From: Alentia gelatinosa | Lineage: Eukaryota > Annelida > Polychaeta > Phyllodocida > Polynoidae | Assembly (NCBI GenBank): GCA_950022655.1 | Contig: OX465579.1 | Coordinates: 77,945,193-78,009,192, forward strand | Direction: 5' to 3' | Length of the DNA stretch: 64,000 nt | In this document: positions 61,401-64,000 of the stretch, piece after piece | Layout of the letters: each line of letters starts with the position of its first letter | Numbering within the stretch: position 1 is the first letter of the stretch | Position numbers and translations under genes: made by a program | The notes under the pieces: model-generated | The model's input: the letters and a program-made list of their open reading frames with translations, nothing else | What the model was told of the DNA's origin: nothing | Databases searched by the model: none

Positions 61401-64000
61401 CACAAGTTCCCTTAAAATATCGGTAGGTGTAAACAAATGAAATACAGACCCGATCAATGATTTCTCAACCTCAAATTGGATCGCCGACTATTTTGTCGGC
61501 AAGTGGAAAGACGAATTGAGCGTATGTTGAGACTTATTTAACCATTTACACTGTATCTCTCTACAGATAGCCGAACGTTTGATCTGTTCACCGAGGCTGA
61601 ATGGCTCTTGCATTGTGGCAAGTCCGTGTGGCTGGGAGCTGAAATCATTCCCGCCCCAGGTTCGACTGACCGTAACCTCTCCAACAACTTCGTGTCGAAA
61701 CAGGTCTATTTCATCTGCAACGGCATCACAGGTAGGAGTCTACCAGTAACCAGCTAATTGAGTATTTTTCTCATTTTCAAACTTTCACCACATCATGATG
61801 CCTCAAGGCATTCCCGGGGCTACCGCAGCAAGATGCCTCCAGGCATCACAATATCATGCCTCCAGGCATGATGCCCTAAGGCATTCCTGTGGGAAATGCA
61901 GCATGATGACATCAAGCTTTCCCTTGGCTATCGCTGAATGATGCCTCATGGCATTCCCATGGCTAATCAAAATAATACCTCCAGGTATTCTCATGAATAC
62001 TGGAGTATAATGCCTCAAGGCATTCCCGTGGCTACCACAGCATGGTGCCTCCAGGCATTCCCATGATTACCACATCATGATGATTCCAGGTATTCCCGTG
62101 TCTACAGCAGTATTATTCCAACATTTTGACAATATACAAGGAGCATATGATTTTTTGAATTAGAATGATGAAATGCCATCAACTACCATGGCATAATAAT
62201 AAAATCATATTGTAAAGATCCAGTCTCTACACTCTTACCGTGATCAATTATATTGTGTCTTGATGTTGTCCTTATGGCAGCCACGGAATGATTGACATGT
62301 TTACCCTCATTATCGCCTGGCCACTTGGGGGCAGGGCATGCTTATATGACATGCGAGTTGTTAGTGACGCAAGTGGCCCTCCTGGCATGTGCAACAGACC
62401 AGAATGAGACTGGTTAATCCTCATTTGCTTCAACAGCCAATCCCAGGATGGCCCTGAACCAAGATGACATCTGCTGACTCTATATATAGGCTGAAGAATC
62501 TGTCATTAAGATCAGTTGAATTCTTGACTTATGGTAGTACCTAGTACACTTGTGTTAGAGTTCTTACTCCCTTACTCTTAAGGTGTAAACCTGGCTAGTC
62601 TAGGCCTCTAGGCTTTACAACATGACCTTTCTGGATTTAAGTGTCTGCTACAAGGAAAAGGTTTAGATTCTTCTTGATTCCCATTCAACATATCATTCTA
62701 TACCAGTGAAAATACCATTAATAGTTACACACTGCTACTCCCTAAACCCTATGTAGTGTTTCTATAAAGGAAATTATAGACTGACTTTTGCTCCCTATCT
62801 AATGAGCTTAAATAAACCTTTGTTTGTAAATAACAACGCAACTAAAACAGTCATTGAAATCCCAATATCGTAATATTGCATCATTTCCAACGTTAACTAA
62901 GTTTGCTTTGATATATATGCCAGATATCATGATAATGGGCTTGTTACTGCTTCTCTGTTTTTATAACAAAACAGTCCATTTTAACTTCTACTATGAGTAC
63001 AACAAACGTTAAGGTATCAATATGATTGTAAGAGAATTCCCTACTTGATTAAACTGAGTTTAGATTTTGCTTCTACATAGAATTGTCACTCATTTTCTAG
63101 TAATCTTGTTTCATTTTAAGATTAGTTCTTAAAAAATATGTCAATTATCAAAACAGATTGATTATCTACATAAATTCAATATATGAATACAACAAAGCCC
63201 TGTCTGCTGGGGTGGACAGCAATTATCAATCTGTTCACCCTCTTGGTCGCCTTGCCTCCTCGTGATGCAGACCGGATATGCTTGCATGCAAGCATAACAA
63301 AAGCGACCAGGGTGGGGAGATAGCTCAGTGGTAAAGAGCACTGGACTTGTAATTCCAAGGTTGTGAGACTTTGTTGATTCAAGTCCCACTGCAGCCACTT
63401 TTCTCCTTCATCCCCAGGAGTGGTAGGTTCACTACTATATCAAAGGCCAATCCTTTTCATACCATGTCTATGTGGTGTGGGAAGTAAAAGAACTCTCACC
63501 TTGGTAAATGTGTAGGGGTGAGACTTCTACCTAAATTCATTACATAGATTCGATAACCACCCTTGTGGTGTAAAAGAACCTTGAGAAAGTCTGGTGAGAA
63601 CCTGCAATGGTTACCTATACTTTAAATCAAACCAACAAGCCAGACTTATTAATATAGTAAAATAAATCCCTGCTATATATCCGAGTGCTGGGTTTAGCTT
63701 TTGGCTTTATCTTTTCGGAGCCTTATTCCTTTTTTTCATTAAATCTTTCTGTGGAAATATATGCACAAAACAGCTAGGCCAAGTACTCGAAAATGTGTTT
63801 GGAAATATCTTATATACATTATGAAGATGATAAACCCAACTATTGATATTGATTCTTTCAGGCATGGTTCCGAGTCTGTTCATACTAAACTCCGCCTCTA
63901 ATGGAGACCAGATCCTGCCCGATGTGGCAACCAAGCTGTACTTCGCACTGGGGGTGTATAATTTGGCTGATAATAAAACGATGACAAAGTCAGGCGCCAC
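14242..64000 (+). CDS. Gene B: large secreted modular protein, 3' end outside window
   Basis: Thirty-eight coding exons from 14274 to the right edge join in one frame (about 2,130 codons). Nearly all introns are GT..AG with good consensus. The product starts with a 21-residue signal peptide (MALFAPALIFLTLL...), then repeated beta-rich modules. Phase-1 introns delimit the modules, and several (for example exons 15-17, 18-20, 24-26, 27-29, 30-32) use a three-exon layout starting with a 1-to-0 exon. Modules typically open with D/E plus a hydrophobic strand and end in Cys. Exon 35 contains LDPTNNIPEADEDNNELVI, exon 29 DLDPSNN and exon 26 LFPDNDYANIDSC, resembling the acidic Asn-rich end of CARDB-type domains. 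No transmembrane helix or kinase-like domain is seen. The protein is probably extracellular; role unknown. Gene A is its divergent paralogue. Confidence 0.85.
14901..15023. mobile_element. Hairpin MITE, same family as 53101-53185
   Basis: ACCATGCTTGTACAAGTC...GATGGTAATTTACCG...CGGTAAATTACCATC...TTGTACAGCATGGT, in gene B intron 1. Flanking ATATAGTAAATAT words are also shared. Confidence 0.75.
15462..15731 (+). CDS. Gene B coding exon 2
   Basis: 270 nt, acceptor ATCTGCAG, donor CTG|GTAAAC, phase 1/1. It encodes DLVVTYFSKRLS..., with AIVKFSLTLENTSPGED then NYAVSIVLTDDSEC, a typical beta-sandwich strand pattern. It covers what gene A splits into exon 2 and the start of exon 3. Confidence 0.88.
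16059..16247 (+). CDS. Gene B coding exon 3
   Basis: 189 nt, acceptor TTGACAG, donor GGCG|GTTAGT, phase 1/1. It encodes GLVGGGSSLTLQG... to NCRCHEVTDIRDCSGG. It closes module 1. FLCVSV aligns with FVCVTV of gene A exon 4. Confidence 0.88.
17138..17346 (+). CDS. Gene B coding exon 4
   Basis: 209 nt, acceptor GTCACAG, donor CACAG|GTAGGT, phase 1/0. It encodes DGIDLYAQRFQVPLG... to AEVPSTQ. Its last about 30 nt plus donor are repeated many times in the following intron. Confidence 0.9.
17347..18300. repeat. Degenerate ~54-bp tandem array of the exon 4 donor
   Basis: The unit is 'CTCC-GGCTGAGGTGCCCAGTACACAG|GTAGGT...CCA'. Donor-like positions fall at about 17347, 17400, 17455, 17511 and 17565, then resume at about 18175, 18230 and 18275 after a transposon insertion. 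Units are diverged; two or three retain a perfect GTAGGT. Confidence 0.8.
17596..18154. mobile_element. TIR element inserted in the donor array
   Basis: It begins GGGGCCCGTTGCTCC and ends GGAGCAACGGGGCCC, inverted termini of about 15 bp, 559 bp apart. No transposase ORF is seen, so it is non-autonomous. It splits the tandem donor array and is therefore younger than it. Confidence 0.75.
18685..18856 (+). CDS. Gene B coding exon 5
   Basis: 172 nt, acceptor TTTTAACAG, donor AGTG|GTGAGT, phase 0/1. It encodes ITHLPSTLTSMTLRD..., with LSGPDMFLPP and QRYCGRSNLVLEID. It is the counterpart of gene A exon 6. Confidence 0.9.
19221..19459. mobile_element. MITE, 'GGGACCTGTTTCACTAGTTT' family, copy 1
   Basis: Its ends are inverted copies (GGTACCAGGGACCTG... 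and ...CAGGTCCCTGGTACC), with further CACGAAACTAGT arms inside. Two other copies lie at 44096-44394 and 45441-45731. Confidence 0.8.
19687..19761 (+). CDS. Gene B coding exon 6 (75 nt)
   Basis: Acceptor GTTACAG, donor AATG|GTAAGT, phase 1/1. It encodes GHGFIAELNEWNNRN then ILSVTVICEN. Same length, phase and E-W-N-N motif as gene A exon 7; ends module 2 with its Cys. Confidence 0.88.
19800..20128. mobile_element. MITE of the 'GGGGTGAGATAAA' family
   Basis: It includes a palindrome (TCCACTCGTTTG...GTCACTCGGCTTCGCC...CAAACTCGTGGAG) and ends ACCAGGGGTGAGATAAAT. Related copies lie at about 15100-15375, 23137-23420, 30765-31095 and 40835-41120. Confidence 0.65.
20578..20790 (+). CDS. Gene B coding exon 7
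   Basis: 213 nt, acceptor CGTACAG, donor ATACAG|GTATGT, phase 1/1. It encodes DVWGLPGASLTVG..., very GC-rich, ending SQPLIPDQLADTG. It is the counterpart of gene A exon 8. Confidence 0.88.
20791..21080. repeat. 72-bp tandem array of the exon 7 donor
   Basis: The exon end 'CTCATACCTGACCAGCTGCC...ACAG|GTATGT' recurs with donors at 20791, 20863 and 20935. A damaged copy (GATAAG) lies at 21007 and a partial one near 21071. The spacing is exactly 72 bp for the first four. Confidence 0.85.
21110..22230. mobile_element. Nested TIR elements, 'GGCGTCCACCTACTA' family
   Basis: The inner element (21843-22228) starts AGGCCTGGCGTCCACC and ends GGTGGACGCCGGACCT. A C15 run (about 21822-21836) abuts it. 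The preceding 700 bp is rich in inverted 'GATACAC/GTGTATC' words and looks like a second element. A lone terminus of the same family is at 32238-32272. Confidence 0.65.
23137..23420. mobile_element. Diverged MITE of the 'GGGGTGAGATAAA' family
   Basis: It shares GAGGCGAAGCCGAGTGA, CATCCAAACTAATGGAGTATT and CCCTATGGCAAAACTGG with the copies at 19800-20128 and 30765-31095; the terminal word is degraded. Confidence 0.5.
24007..24282 (+). CDS. Gene B coding exon 8
   Basis: 276 nt, acceptor TTTTACAG, donor ACTG|GTTAGT, phase 1/1. It encodes DPQPLDLTKPDTVKY... to PIVIESSTTG. It aligns with gene A exon 9. Confidence 0.9.
24545..24705 (-). repeat. Dispersed repeat, paired with 37590-37725
   Basis: The reverse complement shares CGGAATCTCCTGCAGGA...TGTGCCCTATACATTT with the plus-strand copy at 37590-37725, about 75-80% alike by eye. 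Confidence 0.55.
24924..25019. mobile_element. Hairpin MITE, 'TAATATCC/GGATATTA' family
   Basis: A palindrome of about 45-nt arms (GAGTGACCTTAATCTCC...GGAGATTACGGTCACTC). A related shorter hairpin lies at 61214-61282 with GACTCGGAGTTGACTCC and CGGATATTACTACGCGTCAA. Confidence 0.7.
25172..25369 (+). CDS. Gene B coding exon 9
   Basis: 198 nt, acceptor GCCTTCAG, donor ACACAG|GTAAGT, phase 1/1. It encodes AKNMWLRTFEAVQG..., with DVNLTVRANFSLDG and ASLWLSEDNVLDSW. Gene A exon 10 matches its central part. Confidence 0.88.
25901..26095 (+). CDS. Gene B coding exon 10
   Basis: 195 nt, acceptor TTTACAG, donor GACAG|GTATTG, phase 1/1. It encodes GLSVTLTADGDVDVTA..., with CGDVYIILTLNVTNP and ending TVSCNETG, a module end. 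Confidence 0.88.
26520..26727 (+). CDS. Gene B coding exon 11
   Basis: 208 nt, acceptor CATTGCAG, donor GTGGA|GTGAGT, phase 1/2. It encodes DILVLQSLHTLASPGG... to HLVNPVD. Reading straight on meets a TGA that overlaps the donor, so the phase-2 splice to exon 12 is needed to stay open. Confidence 0.82.
27755..28394. repeat. Array of about five decayed copies of exon 12's start and acceptor
   Basis: CAG-ending acceptors at 27754, 27965, 28089, 28181 and 28290 are each followed by sequence like the exon 12 start (TTTAACCTC-GGCAGTATCACGACGACCGTCAC). Copies 2, 3 and 5 run into stop codons right after the 'PYS/PYT' equivalent. The real exon follows at 28395. Confidence 0.85.
28395..28585 (+). CDS. 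Gene B coding exon 12
   Basis: 191 nt, acceptor ATTTGCAG, donor CCGG|GTAAGT, phase 2/1. It encodes DLTSGSITTTVTVDLD..., LAPYSYVGVLVKRGS, ending LTLSFPG. Unlike the five copies before it, it has no stop codon after PYS. Confidence 0.88.
28586..29764. other. Gene B intron 12
   Basis: 1.18 kb, AT-rich. It has a T-rich segment at about 29355-29400 that resembles one at about 49570-49640 (same dispersed repeat). No exon is supported. Confidence 0.5.
29765..30010 (+). CDS. Gene B coding exon 13
   Basis: 246 nt, acceptor CGTTTCAG, donor GACC|GTAAGT, phase 1/1. It encodes ALSLSLGSIPASVYNSG... to TLVSCHGHKQAPVSID. Confidence 0.88.
30765..31095. mobile_element. MITE of the 'GGGGTGAGATAAA' family
   Basis: It shares CTCCACGAGTTTGGATG, GGCAAAGCCGAATGACGAT and the ending TTGTACCGGGGGTGAGAT with the copy at 19800-20128. 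Confidence 0.6.
32740..33400. repeat. GC-rich repeat pair with inverted flanks
   Basis: GCGAGGGTTTCC-ACTGAG and CATCTATACCTCTA occur in both halves (about 32800 and 33300). CCGGTGTAATGCGAAAAA...GGTTACCCTGCGAAAA (about 32858-32900) is inverted at about 33225-33265. It looks like two copies of a mobile or satellite-like unit. Confidence 0.55.
33826..33990 (+). CDS. Gene B coding exon 14
   Basis: 165 nt, acceptor GATTGCAG, donor CAAA|GTCTGT (weak), phase 1/1. It encodes LLIEVPEDTVKQYCLKTV..., ending EQCPTFLQ(S/T), a Cys-terminated module end. Confidence 0.78.
34532..34614 (+). CDS. Gene B coding exon 15
   Basis: 83 nt, acceptor TCTGAAAG, donor CGAA|GTGAGT, phase 1/0. It encodes LKVEIVSAAVPDPVYSNS then EYVRPWDVE. 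First exon of a three-exon module. Confidence 0.82.
34723..34953. mobile_element. MITE, 'CCCGGCGTTTAAA' family
   Basis: It begins CCCGGCGTTTAAAC and ends TTTAAACGCCGGG. Related elements at 42451-42714 and 44685-44787 end GTGTAAACGCCGGG. Confidence 0.7.
35187..35748. mobile_element. TIR element, 'GGCCCCGCACCCAC' family, with SINE inside
   Basis: It starts GGCCCCGCACCCACTAGT and ends AGTAAGTGGGTGCGGC. The interior holds CCGACATGTCC...GGACATGTCG hairpins and a poly-C run. A reverse SINE copy (35307-35525) interrupts it. Relatives: 50019-50717 and a terminus near 36480-36510. Confidence 0.65.
35307..35525 (-). mobile_element. 5'-truncated SINE copy
   Basis: The reverse complement matches the body of the SINE at 63314-63640, including CATACCATGTCTATGTGGTG, GTAAATGTGTAGGGGTGAGA and TAAAAGAACCTTGAGAAAGT. 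The tRNA-like head is missing. Confidence 0.8.
36706..36910 (+). CDS. Gene B coding exon 16
   Basis: 205 nt, acceptor TCTTGCAG, donor CAGG|GTGAGT, phase 0/1. It encodes VYVYNDYNEPILGGGS..., to STAVPIRIQG. A G14 run follows in the intron at about 36959-36972. Confidence 0.88.
38177..38329 (+). CDS. Gene B coding exon 17
   Basis: 153 nt, acceptor ATTTGCAG, donor AAGT|GTACGG (weak), phase 1/1. It encodes HLNLNEFSVDSCQQMAA... to VPINVSCAK. The donor was chosen because only phase 1 keeps exon 18 in frame. Confidence 0.72.
39605..39702 (+). CDS. Gene B coding exon 18
   Basis: 98 nt, acceptor TGTTTTAG, donor CAAG|GTAAGT, phase 1/0. It encodes LDVTIMSFESLEPNIWQG then TYKYDVTLNAKIENK. Confidence 0.82.
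40180..40324 (+). CDS. Gene B coding exon 19
   Basis: 145 nt, acceptor CTCCCGCAG, donor AACAG|GTAAGT, phase 0/1. It encodes SPYNASVPTLTVGLAKAS... to PGEVLNVRITG. Confidence 0.88.
40398..40482. repeat. (TA)n microsatellite, about 40 units
   Basis: Almost pure TA dinucleotides in intron 19, about 70 bp after the donor. A second, shorter one is at 54733-54781. Confidence 0.95.
41437..41595 (+). CDS. Gene B coding exon 20
   Basis: 159 nt, acceptor TTCACAAAG, donor CTCAG|GTTTGT, phase 1/1. It encodes KAMVSQTDCPGVRAAAA..., ending NADIFKCNS, a module end. Confidence 0.83.
42451..42714. mobile_element. MITE of the 'GTTTAAACGCCGGG' family, upstream of exon 21
   Basis: Starts TGAGCGTTTACATTGACGAC and ends CTAGTGTAAACGCCGGG, with internal AGTCGTCAGG-GGTGC words shared with 34723-34953. 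It ends 118 bp before exon 21. Confidence 0.55.
42832..43068 (+). CDS. Gene B coding exon 21
   Basis: 237 nt, acceptor CCACCACAG, donor AGAG|GTGAGA, phase 1/1. It encodes ETVDLQVQEFMITDVDNG..., LYVIELKITNGANPNP, ending SSLRIPRD. The V-x-E-L-K-I-T-N pattern resembles a CARDB-like strand. Confidence 0.88.
44096..44394. mobile_element. MITE, 'GGGACCTGTTTCACTAGTTT' family, copy 2
   Basis: Starts GGGACATGTTTCACTAGT and ends ACTAGTGAAACAGGTCCC. The interior shares GTCTGTCTTTTCCTAAGGGC with copies 1 and 3. Confidence 0.8.
44685..44787. mobile_element. Short MITE of the 'GTAAACGCCGGG' family upstream of exon 22
   Basis: From CTAGTGTAAACAAG to CTTGTGTAAACGCCGGG; ends 84 bp before the exon 22 start. 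Confidence 0.5.
44872..45108 (+). CDS. Gene B coding exon 22 (contains R-R-R-R-R-S)
   Basis: 237 nt, acceptor CCTGCACAG, donor ACCAG|GTCAAT, phase 1/1. It encodes DAADPIASPAGVDYLKEG..., CGNVFLTVHVFNLKDGSAA then RRRRRSAES and ARTRRST. The basic clusters fit proprotein-convertase (furin-type) sites, R-x-K/R-R, in a secreted protein; cleavage is inference. Confidence 0.86.
45441..45731. mobile_element. MITE, 'GGGACCTGTTTCACTAGTTT' family, copy 3
   Basis: Starts CTGGGACCTGTTTCACTAGT and ends GAAACAGGTCCCAG. Highly similar to copy 2, only about 1.05 kb away in the next intron. Confidence 0.8.
46617..46715 (+). CDS. Gene B coding exon 23
   Basis: 99 nt, acceptor TTTTTACAG, donor CATG|GTAATA, phase 1/1. 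It encodes ETLIMRADQGSGGVDPI then LKDNYMTINVTLDCQH, a module end. Confidence 0.82.
47564..47733 (+). CDS. Gene B coding exon 24
   Basis: 170 nt, acceptor TTGTTACAG, donor TTTCAG|GTAGAG, phase 1/0. It encodes DLFAMETQNLTIRRTI..., VRVTFSVTFANSFTDN, ending SANFDFQ. Confidence 0.87.
48225..48534. mobile_element. MITE, 'AAGCCCAGTGCCCACCTA' termini
   Basis: The start AAGCCCAGTGCCCACC and the end TAGATGGGCATCAGGCTT are inverted, about 310 bp apart. It lies 84 bp before exon 25. Confidence 0.7.
48619..48782 (+). CDS. Gene B coding exon 25
   Basis: 164 nt, acceptor TTGCGCAG, donor CTCGA|GTAAGT, phase 0/2. It encodes ILQTMGGTAVQLKRLVYS... to DTAIQCSHLE. Confidence 0.87.
48783..50805. other. Gene B intron 25, repeat-rich
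   Basis: 2 kb. The segment at about 48905-49005 resembles 61390-61490 (CAATGATTTCTCAACC-CAAATTG and TATCGGTAAGTGTAAA). It also holds the dispersed repeat at about 49360-49510 and the TIR element at 50019-50717. Confidence 0.55.
50019..50717. mobile_element. TIR element, 'GGCCCGCACCCACC' family
   Basis: Starts GCCCCACACCCACTAG and ends TTGGTGGGTGCGGGCC. No transposase is seen. Internal GATCG/CGATAGACC words resemble the copy at 35187-35748. Confidence 0.65.
50806..50903 (+). CDS. Gene B coding exon 26
   Basis: 98 nt, acceptor ACGTATAG, donor CATAG|GTGAAT, phase 2/1. It encodes NYLVAVRSGLGLPAGFIDLF then PDNDYANIDSCID, ending with the acidic Asn-rich segment plus Cys. Confidence 0.83.
51741..51817 (+). 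CDS. Gene B coding exon 27
   Basis: 77 nt, acceptor TTGCATAG, donor TCGAG|GTAGGT, phase 1/0. It encodes DVFDLEIVGVSNVAITTS then SAFTVTIE; first exon of a module. Confidence 0.82.
53101..53185. mobile_element. Hairpin MITE next to exon 28 acceptor
   Basis: CCATGCTTGTACAAGCTGCA...TGATA...TATCA...GCTTGTACAGCATGG is an almost perfect palindrome. A longer relative sits at 14901-15023. Its right end is 38 bp from the start of exon 28. Confidence 0.75.
53223..53372 (+). CDS. Gene B coding exon 28
   Basis: 150 nt, acceptor TTCCTCAG, donor GGT|GTGAGT, phase 0/0. It encodes LPSIGRTPSLDIVAGISLDG then RWDTSDHNFTGTVDD..., ending GTGITG. Confidence 0.85.
53775..53913 (+). CDS. Gene B coding exon 29
   Basis: 139 nt, acceptor ATATTCAG, donor AACG|GTGAGT, phase 0/1. 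It encodes SAMAESWNCRIVYVLVSVTF then SDDSMIDLDPSNNMASV..., ending KTECNSNG; CARDB-like end of a module. Confidence 0.87.
54970..55680 (+). repeat. Eight 90-bp tandem copies of the exon 30 acceptor and exon start
   Basis: CAG ends at 54994, 55084, 55174, 55264, 55354, 55444, 55534 and 55624, exactly 90 bp apart. Each unit carries TTTAATGATTGTCTC..TACTGTTTACAG followed by GGGGAGACAGCCGGGTAC and ACGTGTTCAGCATTG. Differences are few. Because 90 is a multiple of three, a frame of 30 codons per unit stays open through all copies. Confidence 0.97.
55625..55782 (+). CDS. Gene B coding exon 30 (shortest form)
   Basis: 158 nt from the last acceptor of the array, donor AAAG|GTCAGC, phase 1/0. It encodes GDTAGYGGDVFSIAGTLRG then PIIVFPGQPFPVYLTADI... 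to VNINLK. Any of seven upstream acceptors (from 54995) would also keep the frame and add 30 residues per unit, including a hydrophobic LCLMIVSVLF stretch. Confidence 0.85.
56760..56897 (+). CDS. Gene B coding exon 31
   Basis: 138 nt, acceptor TTAAAACAG, donor TGAG|GTAATT, phase 0/0. It encodes AFLNVGADLEMARAVDVTP then VPWYMGQTERQEFSDD..., ending VRSLNE. Confidence 0.87.
57459..57624 (+). CDS. Gene B coding exon 32
   Basis: 166 nt, acceptor CCTGGCAG, donor AAAAG|GTAAAT, phase 0/1. It encodes VEGSLRVTEDMCKLGFTN..., ATLMKECAYRNNFLRIPLTC, a module end with three Cys. Confidence 0.88.
58220..58342 (+). CDS. Gene B coding exon 33
   Basis: 123 nt, acceptor CGTTATAG, donor GAAG|GTAACT, phase 1/1. 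It encodes DSIDLRFAVTVLGDERTY then LDDMDMEVSKHSPLH.... Confidence 0.82.
59100..59264 (+). CDS. Gene B coding exon 34
   Basis: 165 nt, acceptor GTCTGCAG, donor ATTG|GTAAGT, phase 1/1. It encodes RNAGWSQQPAGSSPMFDVYV then YLEKPAEGKTQRVQFDVN..., ending SRSMKIG. Confidence 0.88.
59502..59666 (+). CDS. Gene B coding exon 35 (CARDB-like signature)
   Basis: 165 nt, acceptor TCTCTGCAG, donor TTCAA|GTAAGT, phase 1/1. It encodes GWTFLNDRDFIEWSGSGHSI then RIVLDPTNNIPEADEDNNEL. That last segment is the clearest match in the window to the 'D-P-x-N-x-I-x-E-x-x-E-x-N-N' end of CARDB-type domains. Ends NNEACS. Confidence 0.9.
59667..60656. other. Gene B intron 35 ending in a 'TTTGACCTTGACC' minisatellite
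   Basis: 0.99 kb. The last about 140 bp (60517-60656) is a degenerate repeat of GAGTTTGACCTTGACC-type words that runs into the acceptor and resembles the first bases of exon 36. Confidence 0.7.
60657..60941 (+). CDS. Gene B coding exon 36
   Basis: 285 nt, acceptor CTTTCCAG, donor GAAT|GTAAGT, phase 1/1. It encodes KFDLIAEQVYVTMTEPEQ..., GALYPARNSFTLRYHTAW, PPSCTSMSFKVNFLVSN, ending GEFVEY. Confidence 0.9.
61214..61282. mobile_element. Short hairpin related to 24924-25019
   Basis: GACTCGGAGTTGACTCCGCA...GGATATTACTACGCGTCAA...CTCGGAG; located in gene B intron 36. Confidence 0.5.
61567..61731 (+). CDS. Gene B coding exon 37
   Basis: 165 nt, acceptor CTCTACAG, donor CACAG|GTAGGA, phase 1/1. 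It encodes SRTFDLFTEAEWLLHCGKSV then WLGAEIIPAPGSTDRNLSNN, ending VYFICNGITG. Confidence 0.88.
61795..62115. repeat. Degenerate tandem repeat, 'GATGCCTCAAGGCATTCCCGTGG' unit
   Basis: Six to eight imperfect units of about 35-45 bp, each with a small GCCTC/CAGGC-type inverted core (TGCCTCCAGGCAT), in gene B intron 37. A related GATGCC...GGCATC hairpin is at about 30360-30420. Confidence 0.8.
62254..62849 (+). mobile_element. Possible solo LTR
   Basis: Begins TGTCTTGATG, has TATATATAGG at about 62481, AATAAA near 62811 and ends AACTAAAACA. This TG..CA layout with TATA and poly-A signals fits a retrotransposon LTR, but no target-site duplication or primer-binding site is evident. Boundaries are uncertain. 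Confidence 0.3.
63314..63640 (+). mobile_element. SINE with tRNA-Thr-like head
   Basis: The head (63314-63400) has an A-box-like TAGCTCAGTGG, an anticodon-loop-like CTTGTAA (anticodon TGT) and a B-box-like GATTCAAGTCC. The T arm is distorted by extra bases, so it is not a functional tRNA. The body matches the truncated copy at 35307-35525. Confidence 0.8.
63862..64000 (+). CDS. Gene B coding exon 38, cut by window end
   Basis: Acceptor TTCTTTCAG, phase 1 start. It encodes GMVPSLFILNSASNGDQILP then DVATKLYFALGVYNLADNKT... and runs open to the edge, starting another module. Confidence 0.82.

Noticed and set aside
61795..62115. CRISPR-like array
   Set aside because: Units are imperfect, have no regular unique spacers, and lie in an intron of an animal gene.
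63314..63400. Functional tRNA gene
   Set aside because: A- and B-box-like words exist, but the T arm is disrupted and the sequence continues into a repeated SINE body.

Overview
The window is animal nuclear DNA. It has short GC- and CpG-rich exons with GT..AG introns, long AT-rich introns, a tRNA-derived SINE, many small inverted-repeat transposons (MITEs) and AT or poly-C/G simple repeats. There is no bacterial operon, rRNA or CRISPR. The MITE load and the style of the secreted modular protein suggest a marine invertebrate, possibly a mollusc or other lophotrochozoan. That assignment is inference, not proof.

Two divergent genes occupy almost everything. Gene A runs leftwards on the minus strand. 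Its start codon is at 12035, ten coding exons are reconstructed down to 104, and it leaves the left edge. Gene B runs rightwards on the plus strand. Its start codon is at 14274, 38 coding exons (about 2,130 codons) are reconstructed, and it leaves the right edge. Every exon was placed by splice sites and by matching intron phase to both neighbours, and the reading frame stays open through all junctions. Both genes begin with a 64-nt exon encoding a 21-residue signal peptide that ends in phase 1. They then run through the same order of exons with recognisable similarity, so they are divergently arranged paralogues of one secreted protein family.

The proteins are built from repeated beta-rich modules of roughly 100-170 residues. 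Many modules start with an acidic residue followed by a hydrophobic strand and end in a Cys a few residues before a phase-1 intron. Several carry a 'D-P-x-N-x-I/M-x-E-x-D-E-x-N-N' type segment like that of CARDB/APHP-type Ig-like folds. I do not recognise a named gene. An extracellular or secreted multidomain role is the most that can be supported. An R-R-R-R-R-S run in gene B exon 22 could be a proprotein-convertase site.

Layout: 1-12,048 gene A with large repeat-filled introns; 12,049-13,928 shared intergenic region, with a frameshifted coding-like fragment (about 12.82-13.05 kb) and a CpG-rich promoter candidate (13.65-13.85 kb) carrying NRF1-, CTCF-, CRE- and YY1-like words; 13,929-64,000 gene B.

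The most striking pattern is that tandem repeats in this locus keep arising exactly across exon-intron junctions. Exon 30 of gene B has eight 90-bp copies of its 3' splice site plus exon start, all in one open frame. Exon 12 has about six copies of its 3' splice site. Exons 4 and 7 have arrays of their 5' splice sites. Exon 36 follows a minisatellite that echoes its own first bases. Gene A exon 9 has a duplicated donor.
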